Shown here in pieces: positions 50,237 to 61,900 of a stretch of 64,000 nt of DNA (position 1 is the stretch's first letter; every line of letters begins with the position of its first letter). Source of the stretch: Monarcha castaneiventris obscurior. Lineage: Eukaryota > Chordata > Aves > Passeriformes > Monarchidae. The notes under the pieces were generated by a model, which did no database searches, had not been told where the DNA came from, and worked only from the letters and a program-made list of their open reading frames with translations. Both the position numbers and the translations under genes were made by a program. The stretch spans positions 57,321,647-57,385,646 of the forward strand of contig JAMPIT010000894.1 of the NCBI GenBank assembly GCA_026261815.1, in the 5' to 3' direction.

Positions 50237-50315
50237 ATACAGCTCCAACCCAACGCAGGCGTTTACACACTACAACATCAATCAGAGCCGGTTCCAGCCT
50301 CCACATGTGCATATG
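50187..50315 (+). CDS. MPPED2: MPPED2, first 43 codons (partial CDS)
   Basis: MPPED2 is a class III-like metallophosphoesterase (calcineurin-like fold) that hydrolyses phosphodiester bonds, including cyclic nucleotides in vitro, and is expressed strongly in developing brain. The translated 43 residues begin MAHGIPSQGKVTITVDEYSS and include NPTQAFTHYN and a C-terminal SRFQPPHVHM. They match, from memory, the start of vertebrate MPPED2 essentially residue for residue; the paralogue MPPED1 shares the VDEYSSNPTQAF part but has a different, longer start. The ATG has A at -3 and G at +4, and an in-frame TAA lies four codons upstream (50,175-50,177), fixing the start. The donor falls in phase 0 after Met43. 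The catalytic domain, with its metal-binding Asp, His and Asn residues, is encoded by later exons; I found none before 64,000, consistent with a long intron 2. Confidence 0.95.
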
Positions 50316-50713
50316 TGAGTATTCCCGACCTGTGTGCCTGCTGTGTGCCTGCCTCTGCTGAGATGGAGGACTGCTGCTCAAGGAGTGGGTTGAAAACTTA
50401 GAAATTTCGTTAGTTAGTCACTGAAGCTAAAAGGCAAAATGGTTATTGGGTTTCTTACCCGGTGTGTCTGAGGACTGAGAAGCCGTGCTCCATCCTCTCC
50501 TGGAGGTGGCTGTGCCTGGGGCTCGGTGCCACCACCTTGGTGGAACTCGCCCGTGTTCTCAAGCTTGTCTCTATACTGATCTCTCTTGAACTCGCCTGAG
50601 GGACCCATTGCTTTAAAATTTAAGCTCCCTTCCCCCAGCGCTTACACTCAGCTGCGAAATAGGCCTAATTGGGACTAATTGTCCCCCCTGATCAGTGAAT
50701 CCTTTGTCCTCCT

Positions 50714-50759
50714 GGTTGCGAGTGGAACGTGTGCCGCATTCCACATTCCACTCGCAACC
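50714..50759. repeat. 18-bp stem inverted repeat, 10-nt loop
   Basis: GGTTGCGAGTGGAACGTG (50,714-50,731) pairs with CACATTCCACTCGCAACC (50,742-50,759) with one G-T mismatch; 14 outer pairs are perfect. The loop is TGCCGCATTC. It lies in the sense strand of intron 2, about 400 bp after exon 2, so it would form a hairpin in the pre-mRNA. The stem is shorter than a typical pre-miRNA. Confidence 0.88.
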
Positions 50760-53537
50760 TGCCGCACAAAGGAGCTAGGGGCTGCCCGGTAGTTTCTCTG
50801 AAGAACTAACAGCCCTGGCCCGAACCAACAAATCCATGGGAAGTGGGGAGCTGGAGGTTCCTTCCCTCACCTTGCTATTCCTGGTATTGTGGCACCCAGG
50901 GTCGCTGTGCCCGCAGCACCTAGGCACAATGGGCTGCTCGCTTAGCAAAGAGCTAACTACCAGTTTCAACTCTGAATTTCCTTCCCATTGTTTTGTTGGG
51001 TTTGATCTTTATCGGTTATTTATGCGAAGCTTCTTTTTCTTTTAGCATTAGTAGACTGAAAAGCACGTGAAACTAAAACAAAGCCTACATCTCTTGACAT
51101 CCTGCGAGCCATTGTTAGGCAGGATTTTGAACCATGTCACACTATTGAATTTGATAAGGATTTTGCATAATAAGGGGGGAAAGTTGTATGGTACTTCATT
51201 GCATTTTTGTTATGTAGAAGCCTGCCGGAAGAGTCACAATGTAGGAGTTCAGCACCTTCTAATAGGATTTCATGTGGTTACAATGTTCCTAAAAGCAACT
51301 TTAGGAAGGATGCTGAAGAGTGTCTGTCGTGCATGTGACTGACTTTTCAAGGTGAAAAACTTTCCATTAATTAAATTAGATTTGATTTTTTACTACCACA
51401 ATGATGTAACTTTGATTTTGGAAACATTTCCATTTCTTGATTCACTTTTCAGACCTCTCACCAGCAAATTTCTGTTGCACGTTTTGCACTCCAGGCTGTG
51501 CTTCTGACTGACATTAAGTACAAATCGTATTTAGGGAATGAATTCAAAGCAAACAAAAGAAAATCAGAAAGCAGTTTTAAAGAACCCCTTCCTATTGACA
51601 TTGACTTCAGTGGGAGCTGAATTTAGGACTAAGTGTGGTGTTCAACACTGTAAAAATTGTTCATGCTTTGTTTAAAAATCTCACAAACATTTATATAGGC
51701 ACTCCTCTAAGGGACAGTGTATCTGTTAAATGATACGAACTTGATGGATGCCTTGAAAGATACTTTTCTCGTTTCAAAAAAACTGTGTAGTTGAAATAAA
51801 AACTGAAACTTCAAAGTACAGTACAGTGACAGTATTTTAAATATGTTTTAACTTAAATACTGCAACTTTCTTAAAATTAGAAATTTGGTTTCAGCGGAGG
51901 CTGTGGTACACAAAAGGGAGATCAACATTTAGAAAAACTGGAAATTAATTAGTCTCAGATTCACAGAGGAAGCAGAGACAGCAATATTCAAGTGCAGGAG
52001 GTGAGTTCAGGTATAGTCTGCATAGCAAATGATGCGTTTTAGAAAACCTGTTGAGAAAGAAAAGACAGGATCCTACCAGGTGGGTAGAGGAAAGCAAGGA
52101 AGTGAAGATATGGGTATGATGAGAGTTTGTGTGATGTATGAACAGTAGCATTGTTTCTGGAAAGGGGAGACTGGATTATGTGTTAGCTTCAGATGGAGTC
52201 TGTCTTTTCAATGTATTGTAATGGAAGTTTTGTGTGTTTTTCTGAAAGAGATTGTCATCAAGTGAGAAATCTGAACAGAAAATTGGTAAAAGCAGTATTA
52301 ACAAAGAAACCATGATCTCTTTACCCTGTTATATCTGTTAGTGCCACGTTGCTGCAGCTGCCAGGATTGATTTGATTTGGTTTTAGAGTCTGCTTTTCTT
52401 TGTTGCTGTCTTTTAAAGTAATGCATGTGTCTGGTTTGTTGGTTTCTGTTTTGTGGATTTTTTTTTTCCTTAGAGAGAATTTTTAGAGGCTTTATTCTCT
52501 ACCAAAAATTTATTTTAAAAATCATGGGATGAAGAGAAATGAGTAAAGCAACATGGGAGCTGAATTTTGTGATGTGTGAATAGCAGGGCAATCTATTGCT
52601 GCAGGACCCTGCTGCATGCCATAAATCAGTAGCTGGGTGCAGCTTAAGGACAATGTTCTTTGCTAAAGAAAATATTGTTTTTAGAAGTAATTTCTATATG
52701 GATATGCCTCTTCATGTGCAAAGGTGAGAACTGGGTTCTTGGCCTACACTGAGCCATTTATAAGTTCTCATATCCTTTGGGCCTAACTCTGATTTCACAC
52801 AGAGTAAAAGAGAGTCCATGGAATATCACCTGCATAAATCTGTCCCACATGTTCATGGGACACATGTCCTGGGCTTTTTCTCCCACTTTCATTTTGTTCC
52901 TTTCATGTGACAGTGTCATGTAGTTCAATCAGCTGGGATACAGTTATCTTTATATGTATTTTTATACCAGCACTCCTTAGTCAATTTGTTTAAGTGTAAT
53001 GTCAGGTACTGTCACAAACAACAGTGTATTTATTACAGCTCCTTTTGCTTGGGCTGGCAGCAACAGCAGTTTTGTCAGTATAACTTTTGAATCAGTTTGT
53101 CCAGCCTTTTTATTTTATTTCTTGACTAATTAATGTTTGAACAGGTATTCTAAAGGCAATTTTTGCTGCACAGTTGTTTTGCATAAAGGGATGTAATTTT
53201 AAATATTATTTTGTCATCTTGAAGTGATGCTCCCACCCACAGGTTTCACTTTCTGAATGTTATAAAGTGTTTGTATTTGAGTGCTTTGTCCAATTAATGT
53301 TTACTTTCAGTTAGTTTTAATTAACTGCATCACCTCAGTTCCCTGCTTTCAAGGGCAGCTGCAAAATAATAAATAACAACTATAATATGCTTCCCTGTGC
53401 TTCATGTTGATTATTATTCTTCTGAAAGTTTTCATACTTTCAATTTTTTTTTTTTCTGTCAAGAATTGTGACTTAAAGAGGGAAGTGCTTCTTGCGCCTT
53501 AGGTGTATAAGTGTGTGTTTGAGGTTGTTTTTTGTGC

Positions 53538-53592
53538 GGGGGGGGGGGGCAGGGGGTGGGGGTGTGCATGTGGTTGGTTGGTTGGTTGGTTG
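53538..53592. repeat. G12 run, G-rich tract and (TGGT)n repeat
   Basis: A run of 12 G is followed by two further blocks of five G, giving a potential G-quadruplex on the sense strand, and then by about five and a half TGGT units (53,571-53,592). Confidence 0.88.
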
Positions 53593-54779
53593 TTTTTTAA
53601 AACCAGACCAGCTTTTAAGCCTGTTTAGACTTTTGAGATATTCTGTATGAGGGTGCTAGCAGTGGTACCAACAATACCAGTGAGCAGCAGTAGGATGCAG
53701 CCTGGGGACAAATTCAAATGAAAAACTACTTACTTAGGTTTTAACCAGACAGAAAAATCTTCCTGTTTAGGAGCAACACCCCATTTACTTGCAGAGGAAA
53801 AAAAGGGGAAGAGTGTAATAAACCTTGTGTGTCTGTTATGGAAAATGCCCCTTTGGACAGGCCTATCTGGTGAGGATGAGGGAGTTTTGTGAAGATAAAA
53901 CAGCTGTAGCCTGAGCTGCTGCAGGCTGAGCCTTTTAGAGGAGTTCATTAGGTTTCCTCTGGCCTCACCAGCATAGCTTGGTGGCTTGTTTTTAGGGTAG
54001 TTTGAATGCATGTTAAAACTTTGTTATGGTTTAAATTCAGTAGTAGGGGAGTAGAAAGATAGAGGCTTCTGTGCCAGAGCAAAAGTCTTCTAAATAAGTT
54101 TATTCATACCTGGAGATACATTTTTCAATCTGTAACTATATAATTTTACTGCCTTTACTGTACTAGAGCAATCCCCCATGTGAATATTCTTATTTTAAAA
54201 CAAAAGAGTATAAGCAGAGTTTTATATTGGTAGAAATATATGTATGGTTGAATAAAGTACGTAAATGTCTGTGTGTAAGTGTATATATATAATGATAATA
54301 ATAAAATACAAACACAGCTATTTGATCATAGAACAAAAAACTTTCAACTGTGATGAAGCCTTACACTGTTAAAACCCAGAGATCTTACTAGACTACTAAC
54401 CTGGAGAGGGAGGATCTTGTTTTTTTTTTTTTCTTGGGGAAACCATCCTGCATTTAATGGGCTTTATAAACTCCCACTGAGATTAGTGGGAAATCATGCA
54501 TTTGATTTGCAATATTCTTGATTTTTGTTTCATGTAAGGTATGTGATATTTAGGGGGAGGGGAAAAGAATTGTCATTAGCAGTATATGAACTCATTTGAC
54601 ATTTACAGAAAAGTGGAGTGGGTACATGTAATATTATTGGTTGAAATAATAAGAGATTCAGTCTTACACCAGTCAGCTGTGCCTCGTGTGACTGGGCAGG
54701 CTGTTTCAGCTGATGCTGATGTGACAGAGTTGTGGTTTTGCTGGAAATTGTTGCTCTGGCAATATATAACACTTTCTTC

Positions 54780-54799
54780 TTTTTTTTTTTTTTTTTTTT
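54780..54799. repeat. T20 homopolymer
   Basis: Run of 20 T in intron 2 with no adjacent retrocopy recognised. Confidence 0.9.
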
Positions 54800-55376
54800 A
54801 ACAAAAGCATACACAGTTCATGACCACCCAGGTTTCTTTGCACTACTTATTTTTCCAAATAAATAAATAAACCAGTACTGTCTGAAACAATCAAGTGACA
54901 TGAAAGCGCTGGCTGTGAAAACAGGAATACTTCAAATGAGTGAGCCTAAAACTTGGGCGTTACTTTCTGACACAGGGATTTTTTCCTGGGGTCACGACTC
55001 ACAATCAGCTTACCTTGGTGCAGGTTTAGTCTCCTTTCCCCTGGCTGGTCCCTCACTGACTGCAGCAGTTCCCATCCTGGTGTGTGAAGGAAAAAAAACC
55101 TGTTTTTCTTTAGCCAGGAGCAGGAGTCTTTCAGCAGCTGCCCTGAGGCAGCTGAGCTCTCCCTGCAGTGCCTGGTGGGGATTCCAGCTGAATACAGGGA
55201 GGGAGAGAGTGGAGGTGAAAACCCTTACAACTGTCCTGAAATAAACAGTCCCCCACTCCAGAAGAGGGCCAGGAGCTGGTGGTGTTTCATGGTCTTTCTG
55301 CCACCGAACAATGGAAGCCATGTGGCAACAATGCCAATTTTAATTGTCATTAAGAAAACTCTCTTACTGGTGCCTG

Positions 55377-55396
55377 TGCATGTCTGTGCATGTCTG
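55377..55396. repeat. 10-bp tandem duplication
   Basis: TGCATGTCTG occurs twice in tandem. Confidence 0.8.
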
Positions 55397-55804
55397 TGTG
55401 AGTGAAGATCTTTACCATCTTACTGATTTTACATTGTTCAGAGTTACTTGTGCAAAAATCTAAGCATCACATAAGTTTTAAACTTAAATTTTATGTGTAA
55501 AATGAAAATAACTTTTTAAAGAAGCTATGCTTAGAGCCTTTTGGGATGCTGGAGTGTGGAGGATGCTCAAAGTCTCCATACAGTGGTGATGTAAGGCTCA
55601 GAAATTACAGTTTTGTAATTAAAATTCAAATTTAGGCCCCTTGTATTGTGTTTATACAGTGCAGTCATGATATGCTAAGCACTCTTGAAAAATTGATTAA
55701 ATTTCTGACCTTTCTTTTTGTCATTGTAAAAAGGGAATAATACCAAGCTACCTTTAAAAAAGTGGCCTGATGTCCCTGGAAGGCTAATGCTGTAAAAGTG
55801 CCAA

Positions 55805-55819
55805 TATTATTATTATTAT
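55805..55819. repeat. (ATT)n microsatellite
   Basis: About five ATT units. Confidence 0.8.
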
Positions 55820-56263
55820 AAATGTAAGACAGGTTTAAAATAATTTTTTGTCACCATTGCCCTATTAATACTGTCTTTCCACATTTCCCTGCCCTGAGAC
55901 GGAAGCCAGGTCTGGTTTCAATTGGTGATAAACCCTTTACCTCTTGTGCTAGTGGGATCAGGCTGCCAGAGCAGTCTCTGTGCCTATCAAAATCAATCCA
56001 TCAGTCCCTCAGTGTGAGGTATCAGCCTTCTGCAGCTCCCACGTGTTGTCTGAATGAGAAAAGCTGTGTCTGGAGGTTGCTCACAGGGCTGGAAGGGGGG
56101 AAGATCCCTGAGATAAAGAAAGGCTTCGGAGCTGAACCTGCTGCTCCCCAGCTGCTCCTTCCTGCCCCTGTGCTACACGCTCTGCCACCTCCCCAGGAGC
56201 GCTGGCAGAGCCTTTTGGAGGCTGCTGTATGGAACAGTCCAGGTTAGAAATGTCCATGTAGTG

Positions 56264-56330
56264 GTGTGGGGTTTTTGGTTGGTTGTGGGGTGGTTTTTTT
56301 TTTGGTTTGTTGTTTTTTGGTTTTTTTTCA
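56264..56330. repeat. G/T-only tract
   Basis: Nearly 60 bases made almost only of G and T (runs of G2-G4 alternating with T-runs) on the sense strand. A similar tract lies at 61,829-61,867. Confidence 0.75.
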
Positions 56331-56370
56331 ATGAGCTACTTGCAGTGATCTCTCTCTTGGTGTAGCCTCA

Positions 56371-56384
56371 CCAGTAGAGGGTTG
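56371..56384 (+). promoter_or_regulatory. CTCF-like core motif
   Basis: CCAGTAGAGGGTTG fits the CTCF core CCASYAGRKGGC at 11 of 12 positions. The match is visible; occupancy is unknown. Confidence 0.3.
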
Positions 56385-58913
56385 CAGGGGTGGCCAGCAC
56401 AGGGAGCTGGCACTGTGCTTACAGATCCACCAGTGGGCAAGGATAGAAGGAGGGGGATATTTGTTCACCTTTCTTGCAGAAATAAGACTATATGAAAATT
56501 TTCATTGTGAAAGTGTGCTGTTAAAACACCTTGTAGAGTCAGTCTGGCCACTGTTGGTAAACCCTGAGAGGGAGAAAAAGGTTTTTTTGTTCATGTGTGT
56601 TGGTGTTCTTTTGTGCTGTATTAATCATGCATTTGAGGAGCATTCGAGTGACAAACACTATCTGTAAGGCCCCATCTCAGTAGCTGAGGACTATAAAAGG
56701 AAATTTTCATTACATGGTCTGATTCTACACTTATAGTGTTACCTGTATGGTTCATTTAGTGGTCAGTCATACTGAGACACAGCTGACCTGCACTTTCATG
56801 TTTATGTACACCACACAGTGTGTTCTTACCTTGTGGGAGATGTGTGATGGGATCTGACCAGGAATGCTTTTTGCAGCAGTGGCTCCTGCCACAGTAGCTT
56901 GTGCTGGAGGGAGGCTGCTCACCGAGGAAGCTCTTTGTTGTGAAGTAGTTAGACAAAAAAGATGGATATATGTTGCAATCAGGATGTTGTACCATCACTG
57001 GAAACTTGTTAATTTCTTTTTTTAAAATATCAGGGTGGTAGGGATATTGTTGTAGAAGAAGCAGATTCTTGCTTTTATTTAGTGCTTGAAGGGTGAGAAT
57101 ACAATCTGTCCTGTGAAACAACTTCTAGAGCATAGATTTCCAGAGAGTTAATAACTAAATTTGCAGGCCTCACGCTGCAAATCCCATTGGAGAATTTTTG
57201 GCTCATGGTTTTCTCCTAGTGTCAGGATGAGGCCGGTCTCCCCTGACAGCAGTGATGAGGGAGCCTGTTCCTTTTCCCTGTGACACGTGGCTATTCCAAG
57301 GAAAGTGCTGCAGCTACCTATCACACATCTTACTCTTTTCTTTTATAAACCCTTGCTTTTTTTTGTTGGAATTTTTTGTTGGACAAATGAGCCAAAGGAA
57401 AGCCCTGTAAACAATGGGAGTTTAGATGTTTATGTTATATGTTAAATTATTATATGCAGCTAGCTTATGTTTGATGCAAGAGTACTTCAGAAGTGATCAC
57501 ATGTTGGTCATGGACATTGATTTTTGTACTCAGTGTTGGCATGGTAGTTTTTTGAGTTTACATTTCTGATCTGGAGCGTCCAGAGGTGGCTTAATTTTGG
57601 AGTCAGTTGCCTAACATTGGTATCCATGGAAAAATTCAGAAATGGAGGGTTAGTGTGTCTCCTCCCCAAAGGAACACTTGAACAGTTTGGTTTTGAGTTC
57701 TGTAAAATGCCATGATGTAACTTGAGAAAATAAATGCTTCTAGGCATAGCAGAAGTACAGTGAGGCAGGGAGATGCCTTTAAAAGTTGCATCTCTGAACA
57801 GTGGGCTTGTAAAGTTACTGCTGGGAAGGCACAGCCCAGTCTGCTGTTGGGGTTACCTGCATTCTCTCAAGTGACACGTGTGGCAGGGAGAGGGGAGTGC
57901 CAGTTCTGGGTAGGAAGTCCCCTCAGTCTTGCATGGGAAAATCATTCACTTTGTAATTCACACCAGGTTTTCCCAAGTCCCTAGGGTGGATTTTCCAGCA
58001 AGTTGTGAGTTTTGGTCCTTGGAGCAATGACTTCTTGTTTCCAGTGGTTTGAATCATACTTGGCACATGCAGCTGTAGTTTTATGGACTTCATCGAGGTT
58101 GTTTCTGCTTGCAGAGGGCCTGATACGGCTTTGAGGTCTTTTCTGTGATGTGAACATGCAGAGCAGCGCAAAAGAGAGGAAGGAGCTAAGGCTGTCTGCA
58201 TATATACACACACATATTTCCTAGCAGATCTTTCAGAAGATGCAAACAGCTTGTTCAATGGAATTTAGAAATTCAAGTCTTACCCATTTACTTTCGGTTT
58301 TGATGTGGGCTATTAAGGTCACAGTATTTAGATTGTGTATTGTAGAGGGCAAGTTTTGTGCTACTGTGTGGTTGTTTTTAATTATGAGGAAGCTGTGGCT
58401 GAATTATGGATTTGTTTAAGTTGGATTATCAACTCCAACTATTAATCTAGCACTGCCAAGTCCACCACAATATAAACCAATATATTAACTGCTAAAGATA
58501 TTAAAAAACCCCCCAGCAAATTAAGATCACATACAATAAAACAGCAAACATGTGTGCATTTAAAACACTGAAGTCAAACCAATTCTGTCCTGTAGTAAAT
58601 GTGACTAGACTTCATTTAATGGTTTTTATTTTGCTGCCTTTTTCAAAGAAAAAGTTAGGGTAGGATAATTTTGCACCCACTAACATTCCTGGATCAGTAC
58701 CAAGAGGTTGGAGCAGAAAACGGCAAGTCTGGATTCCAGACAATAAAGTTTAGGTACCTGGCATTGCAGTCATTTTATTTGTCTCCTGAAGAGTTTACCA
58801 TAAAGCTTGCTCATAACCTTGATAAACCTGGAGATTTCTCCCAGCACACGAGCTGTATGTATCCTGCAGGATCTGCTGTGCTTGGCTGTCACTAAGTGCT
58901 GGTGGATGAGCAG

Positions 58914-58931
58914 TGCTGCTGCTGCTGCTGC
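58914..58931. repeat. (TGC)6 triplet repeat
   Basis: Six uninterrupted TGC (CTG/CAG-class) triplets in intron 2. Confidence 0.9.
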
Positions 58932-61900
58932 AGCCTTTGGAGTGGGGCAGAGAGGATGGCTGGAGAGCAGGTCAGCTGATAATCCCCAAATATATGTGTC
59001 TGCTTCATAACTGTCAGATCAGACCCATTTTATTTCTGCTGTTAACAGAGTTCACTTGTGTACTCTCCACTGACAGGGAGATGCTTGCCCCTATTTTTAT
59101 ATGCCCTATTTTATAATGGGCATATTTTCTAAATTTAAATCATTATGTTGAGGGGAGTGACAAAATCCAACTGTCTCCTGTTTTTACTGAAAGATTATTT
59201 AAATTACTGGGCTATGTCGTGCAGGACTTGTTTTTGTCACAGGTTGTGGATTTCATATTCTCAGCCCCTCTTCCTTTTCATCCTGCCTGACATTAGGGCT
59301 ACAGAGATTCTGCTGGACAGGGAAAAAACAGCACCAGAGGCTTCCTTGCAGCAGTAAGCTTCCACTTACTGTACTGGGCATTAACTTATATCCAGCACAT
59401 TAGACTTAAAAGCATACAGCCATTAAGTGTAGCACTCCCTTCCCAGGAGGGCAGCAGATGGAGAGAGGATGGGGGAGGGAAGGAGAAAGGAGCGTGATAG
59501 AGGGACTTGATCTGATGTATTTGTAAGCCAGGAAACTTGCTATTTACCACGTTTACAATTTCTCTGGTATAAGGAATTGAGTGTAGTGACTGTGAGCATG
59601 AAGGTCAGTACATTACTCCTAAATGTTTAGCTATTGCATCAGTTTATGGGAAGGAAAAGGTGCTAGTCCAATATATCTTCCCTCCTGTTCCTTTTATATA
59701 GGGAGCACAAAGAAAAAAGTCATTACTTTTTAATTACTCTAGGCTTCTTTGTTTCTTAAGGCACATTCACTTTTGGCCAGCAGTGAGCATTAACAATGGG
59801 TTATTTGCTTTCCTGTGAACGGTGAAGTAGTAGTTTGGGGGAAGATAATGTTCAGAATTAGAATTTCATGTAGTCTGGCATATTTAATAAATAGGAGCCT
59901 TGTCCTGTACTTGTAAAATGCAGTGATTAGTGACATCATTGTCGCTTCCAGTGGGACAGGACCCATCACTTAAAAATGCCAGATTAAGTGGCTCCCTCAG
60001 TTTTAAGCAACGATTCTTTCAAGGACTTCTTTTCTCTAGTTGTTAGCAATGTACATGTAAGATTATGACAATTGACAGATATTAAGGAAGAGGGAAGTTT
60101 CATCTTTGTGATGTGTTTATTTTGTAAGTTTAAAGTCATCCAGGCATTCACTTTTCCTCTTGGAAGGGAGTGAATAAATTAAAACTAAATAAATACACAA
60201 TTATACATGAAAAAAAATTATATACAGCCCAGGTGTGATCTCTGAATTACTTGAACGTTTTTATATATAATCGTTTCATTTGGATTATCTCTCTTTTGAC
60301 ATTAGTTTGATTTTCCATCATCTTGTTTGTTAAACAGGGACGTTTGCAGCTTTGACAGGAAGGCATGCTTGCAAGAAGAATTAATTTTGTTCTGCCCTCA
60401 CTGCTATTCTCTACCTTGAAAGTTTCCACTTACATACCCTCTTTGGGTTTTTGAGAGAGTTATGATTCATATTGTAACATGTTAGGTGTTTGGGAGGTTA
60501 TTTTAATTGTTTGCATTAAGTTTTTATGACAGTTTTTCTCCTAGAAATGTATAATGAGACTGCAAAGAACAAATGCTGTAATAGGAATTTCAAACACCCT
60601 CTGAGAATTAAAATGCTGATGGTAATCCTTGGGGTGGTATATGATTTTTTCCCCCCTTATTTTATCTCCACTGTGACCTTTGGTGGTGTTCTGCTCAGCT
60701 ACTCTGCATGGCTGCTTTCTGAGAGTGCTGCTGTGTTAATGGAAGGATCACACACACTGCTCCTCTCAGAACCTGATACATCATCTTGGCAGCGAAACAG
60801 AGACCTTTAACGTGTGGGGTTTTCATTTGTTGTTAGTTACCTATCGCCATGAGTTCTATGCCTGCAGGAAGACAGGTTGGTTTAAAAACGTATATATGTA
60901 GAATGGAGACTTCATTTCCTTTAAGTGAGAATAGAAAGGAAATCCCTGGTCTCAAGGAATTAAAATGGTCTGTATTTAGGGGGATTTTGTTTTGTGTTCT
61001 GGCTAATTCATTTTCGCTATCATTATTACAGAGCATATTTTGCTGAAAAGAACCCTTGCATCCAGTCTAGATTGTCAAGAGAAATATCAATTGAAGTTGA
61101 AAATTAATTTTGGATCACCTGGCTTCCTTGATAGTCATCATTTCATACTGTCATTGTTTTCAGTGAGTGTTCCTCTCAAAAGCTTTTTAAGATGCCATTC
61201 TATAGAATGAGAAAGACCTCTTGTGAATCATCTCATTCAGCAAAGAGTTAAAAGGTATAAACTGAAACACGTAGAGTCAGAAGTTGGTAGAGTTTTTTTT
61301 ATTAATTAGTTCCAATTAAATGGGGTCCTATAGAAGATTTGGAATAAGACGTGGCAATTTTCTGTATATCTGTCTGTAAAGAGACAGCACCATTTCTTTG
61401 GGTCCAGACACCTACACAATAAAATGCAGGAGGAATGTACTGGAGATGACCAACACAGAATAAATGGAAGCTGAGAAAGGTATAAATGGTCTTAAATACC
61501 CAGAAATAACCAGACTGAAGATGTTGGCTTGAGGTGTAGTTCTTAGCACACCTTGCACCTGCAGTCGTATTTACTTTGTTATGATTTTACTGCCTGCGTA
61601 TGTGTTTAAAGACTTTCCTGCCCTAGCATGAAGTGCAGCAGTGTGATACATATCACAGTATTGCTGTGGTGGCAGGGTTGGAATCTGTCTTTTGTATTTG
61701 TATGTGTTTTATTATTTACCCAACAAAAAGGTTTTTTAGATTTTGAACTTCCAGACTTGTGCCTTGTAGTTGTTTGCACGGAAGCGTTGTTTATAGGAAT
61801 TAAAGCCCAATTCTTTCTGGTATTTTGTTGTTTTTTGGGGGGTTTTTGTTTTGGTTTTTTTTTTAAGGCACCAAACAGCTGTCAGTGGGGTGGAATTTCT

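Larger units (their letters stand above)
50072..50315 (+). other. MPPED2: MPPED2 exon 2 (5' leader plus first coding segment)
   Basis: The exon is bounded by the acceptor CTCCTGGCAG|AGGTC (AG at 50,070-50,071) and the donor CATATG|GTGAGT (GT at 50,316). It is 244 nt: 115 nt of leader followed by 129 nt of coding sequence ending in phase 0. The leader carries two upstream ORFs, listed separately. Confidence 0.92.

Noticed and set aside
51248..51256. TTCAGCACC, the left half of an RE1/REST site
   Set aside because: The right half (GGACAGCGCC-like) is absent, so only half a site is present.
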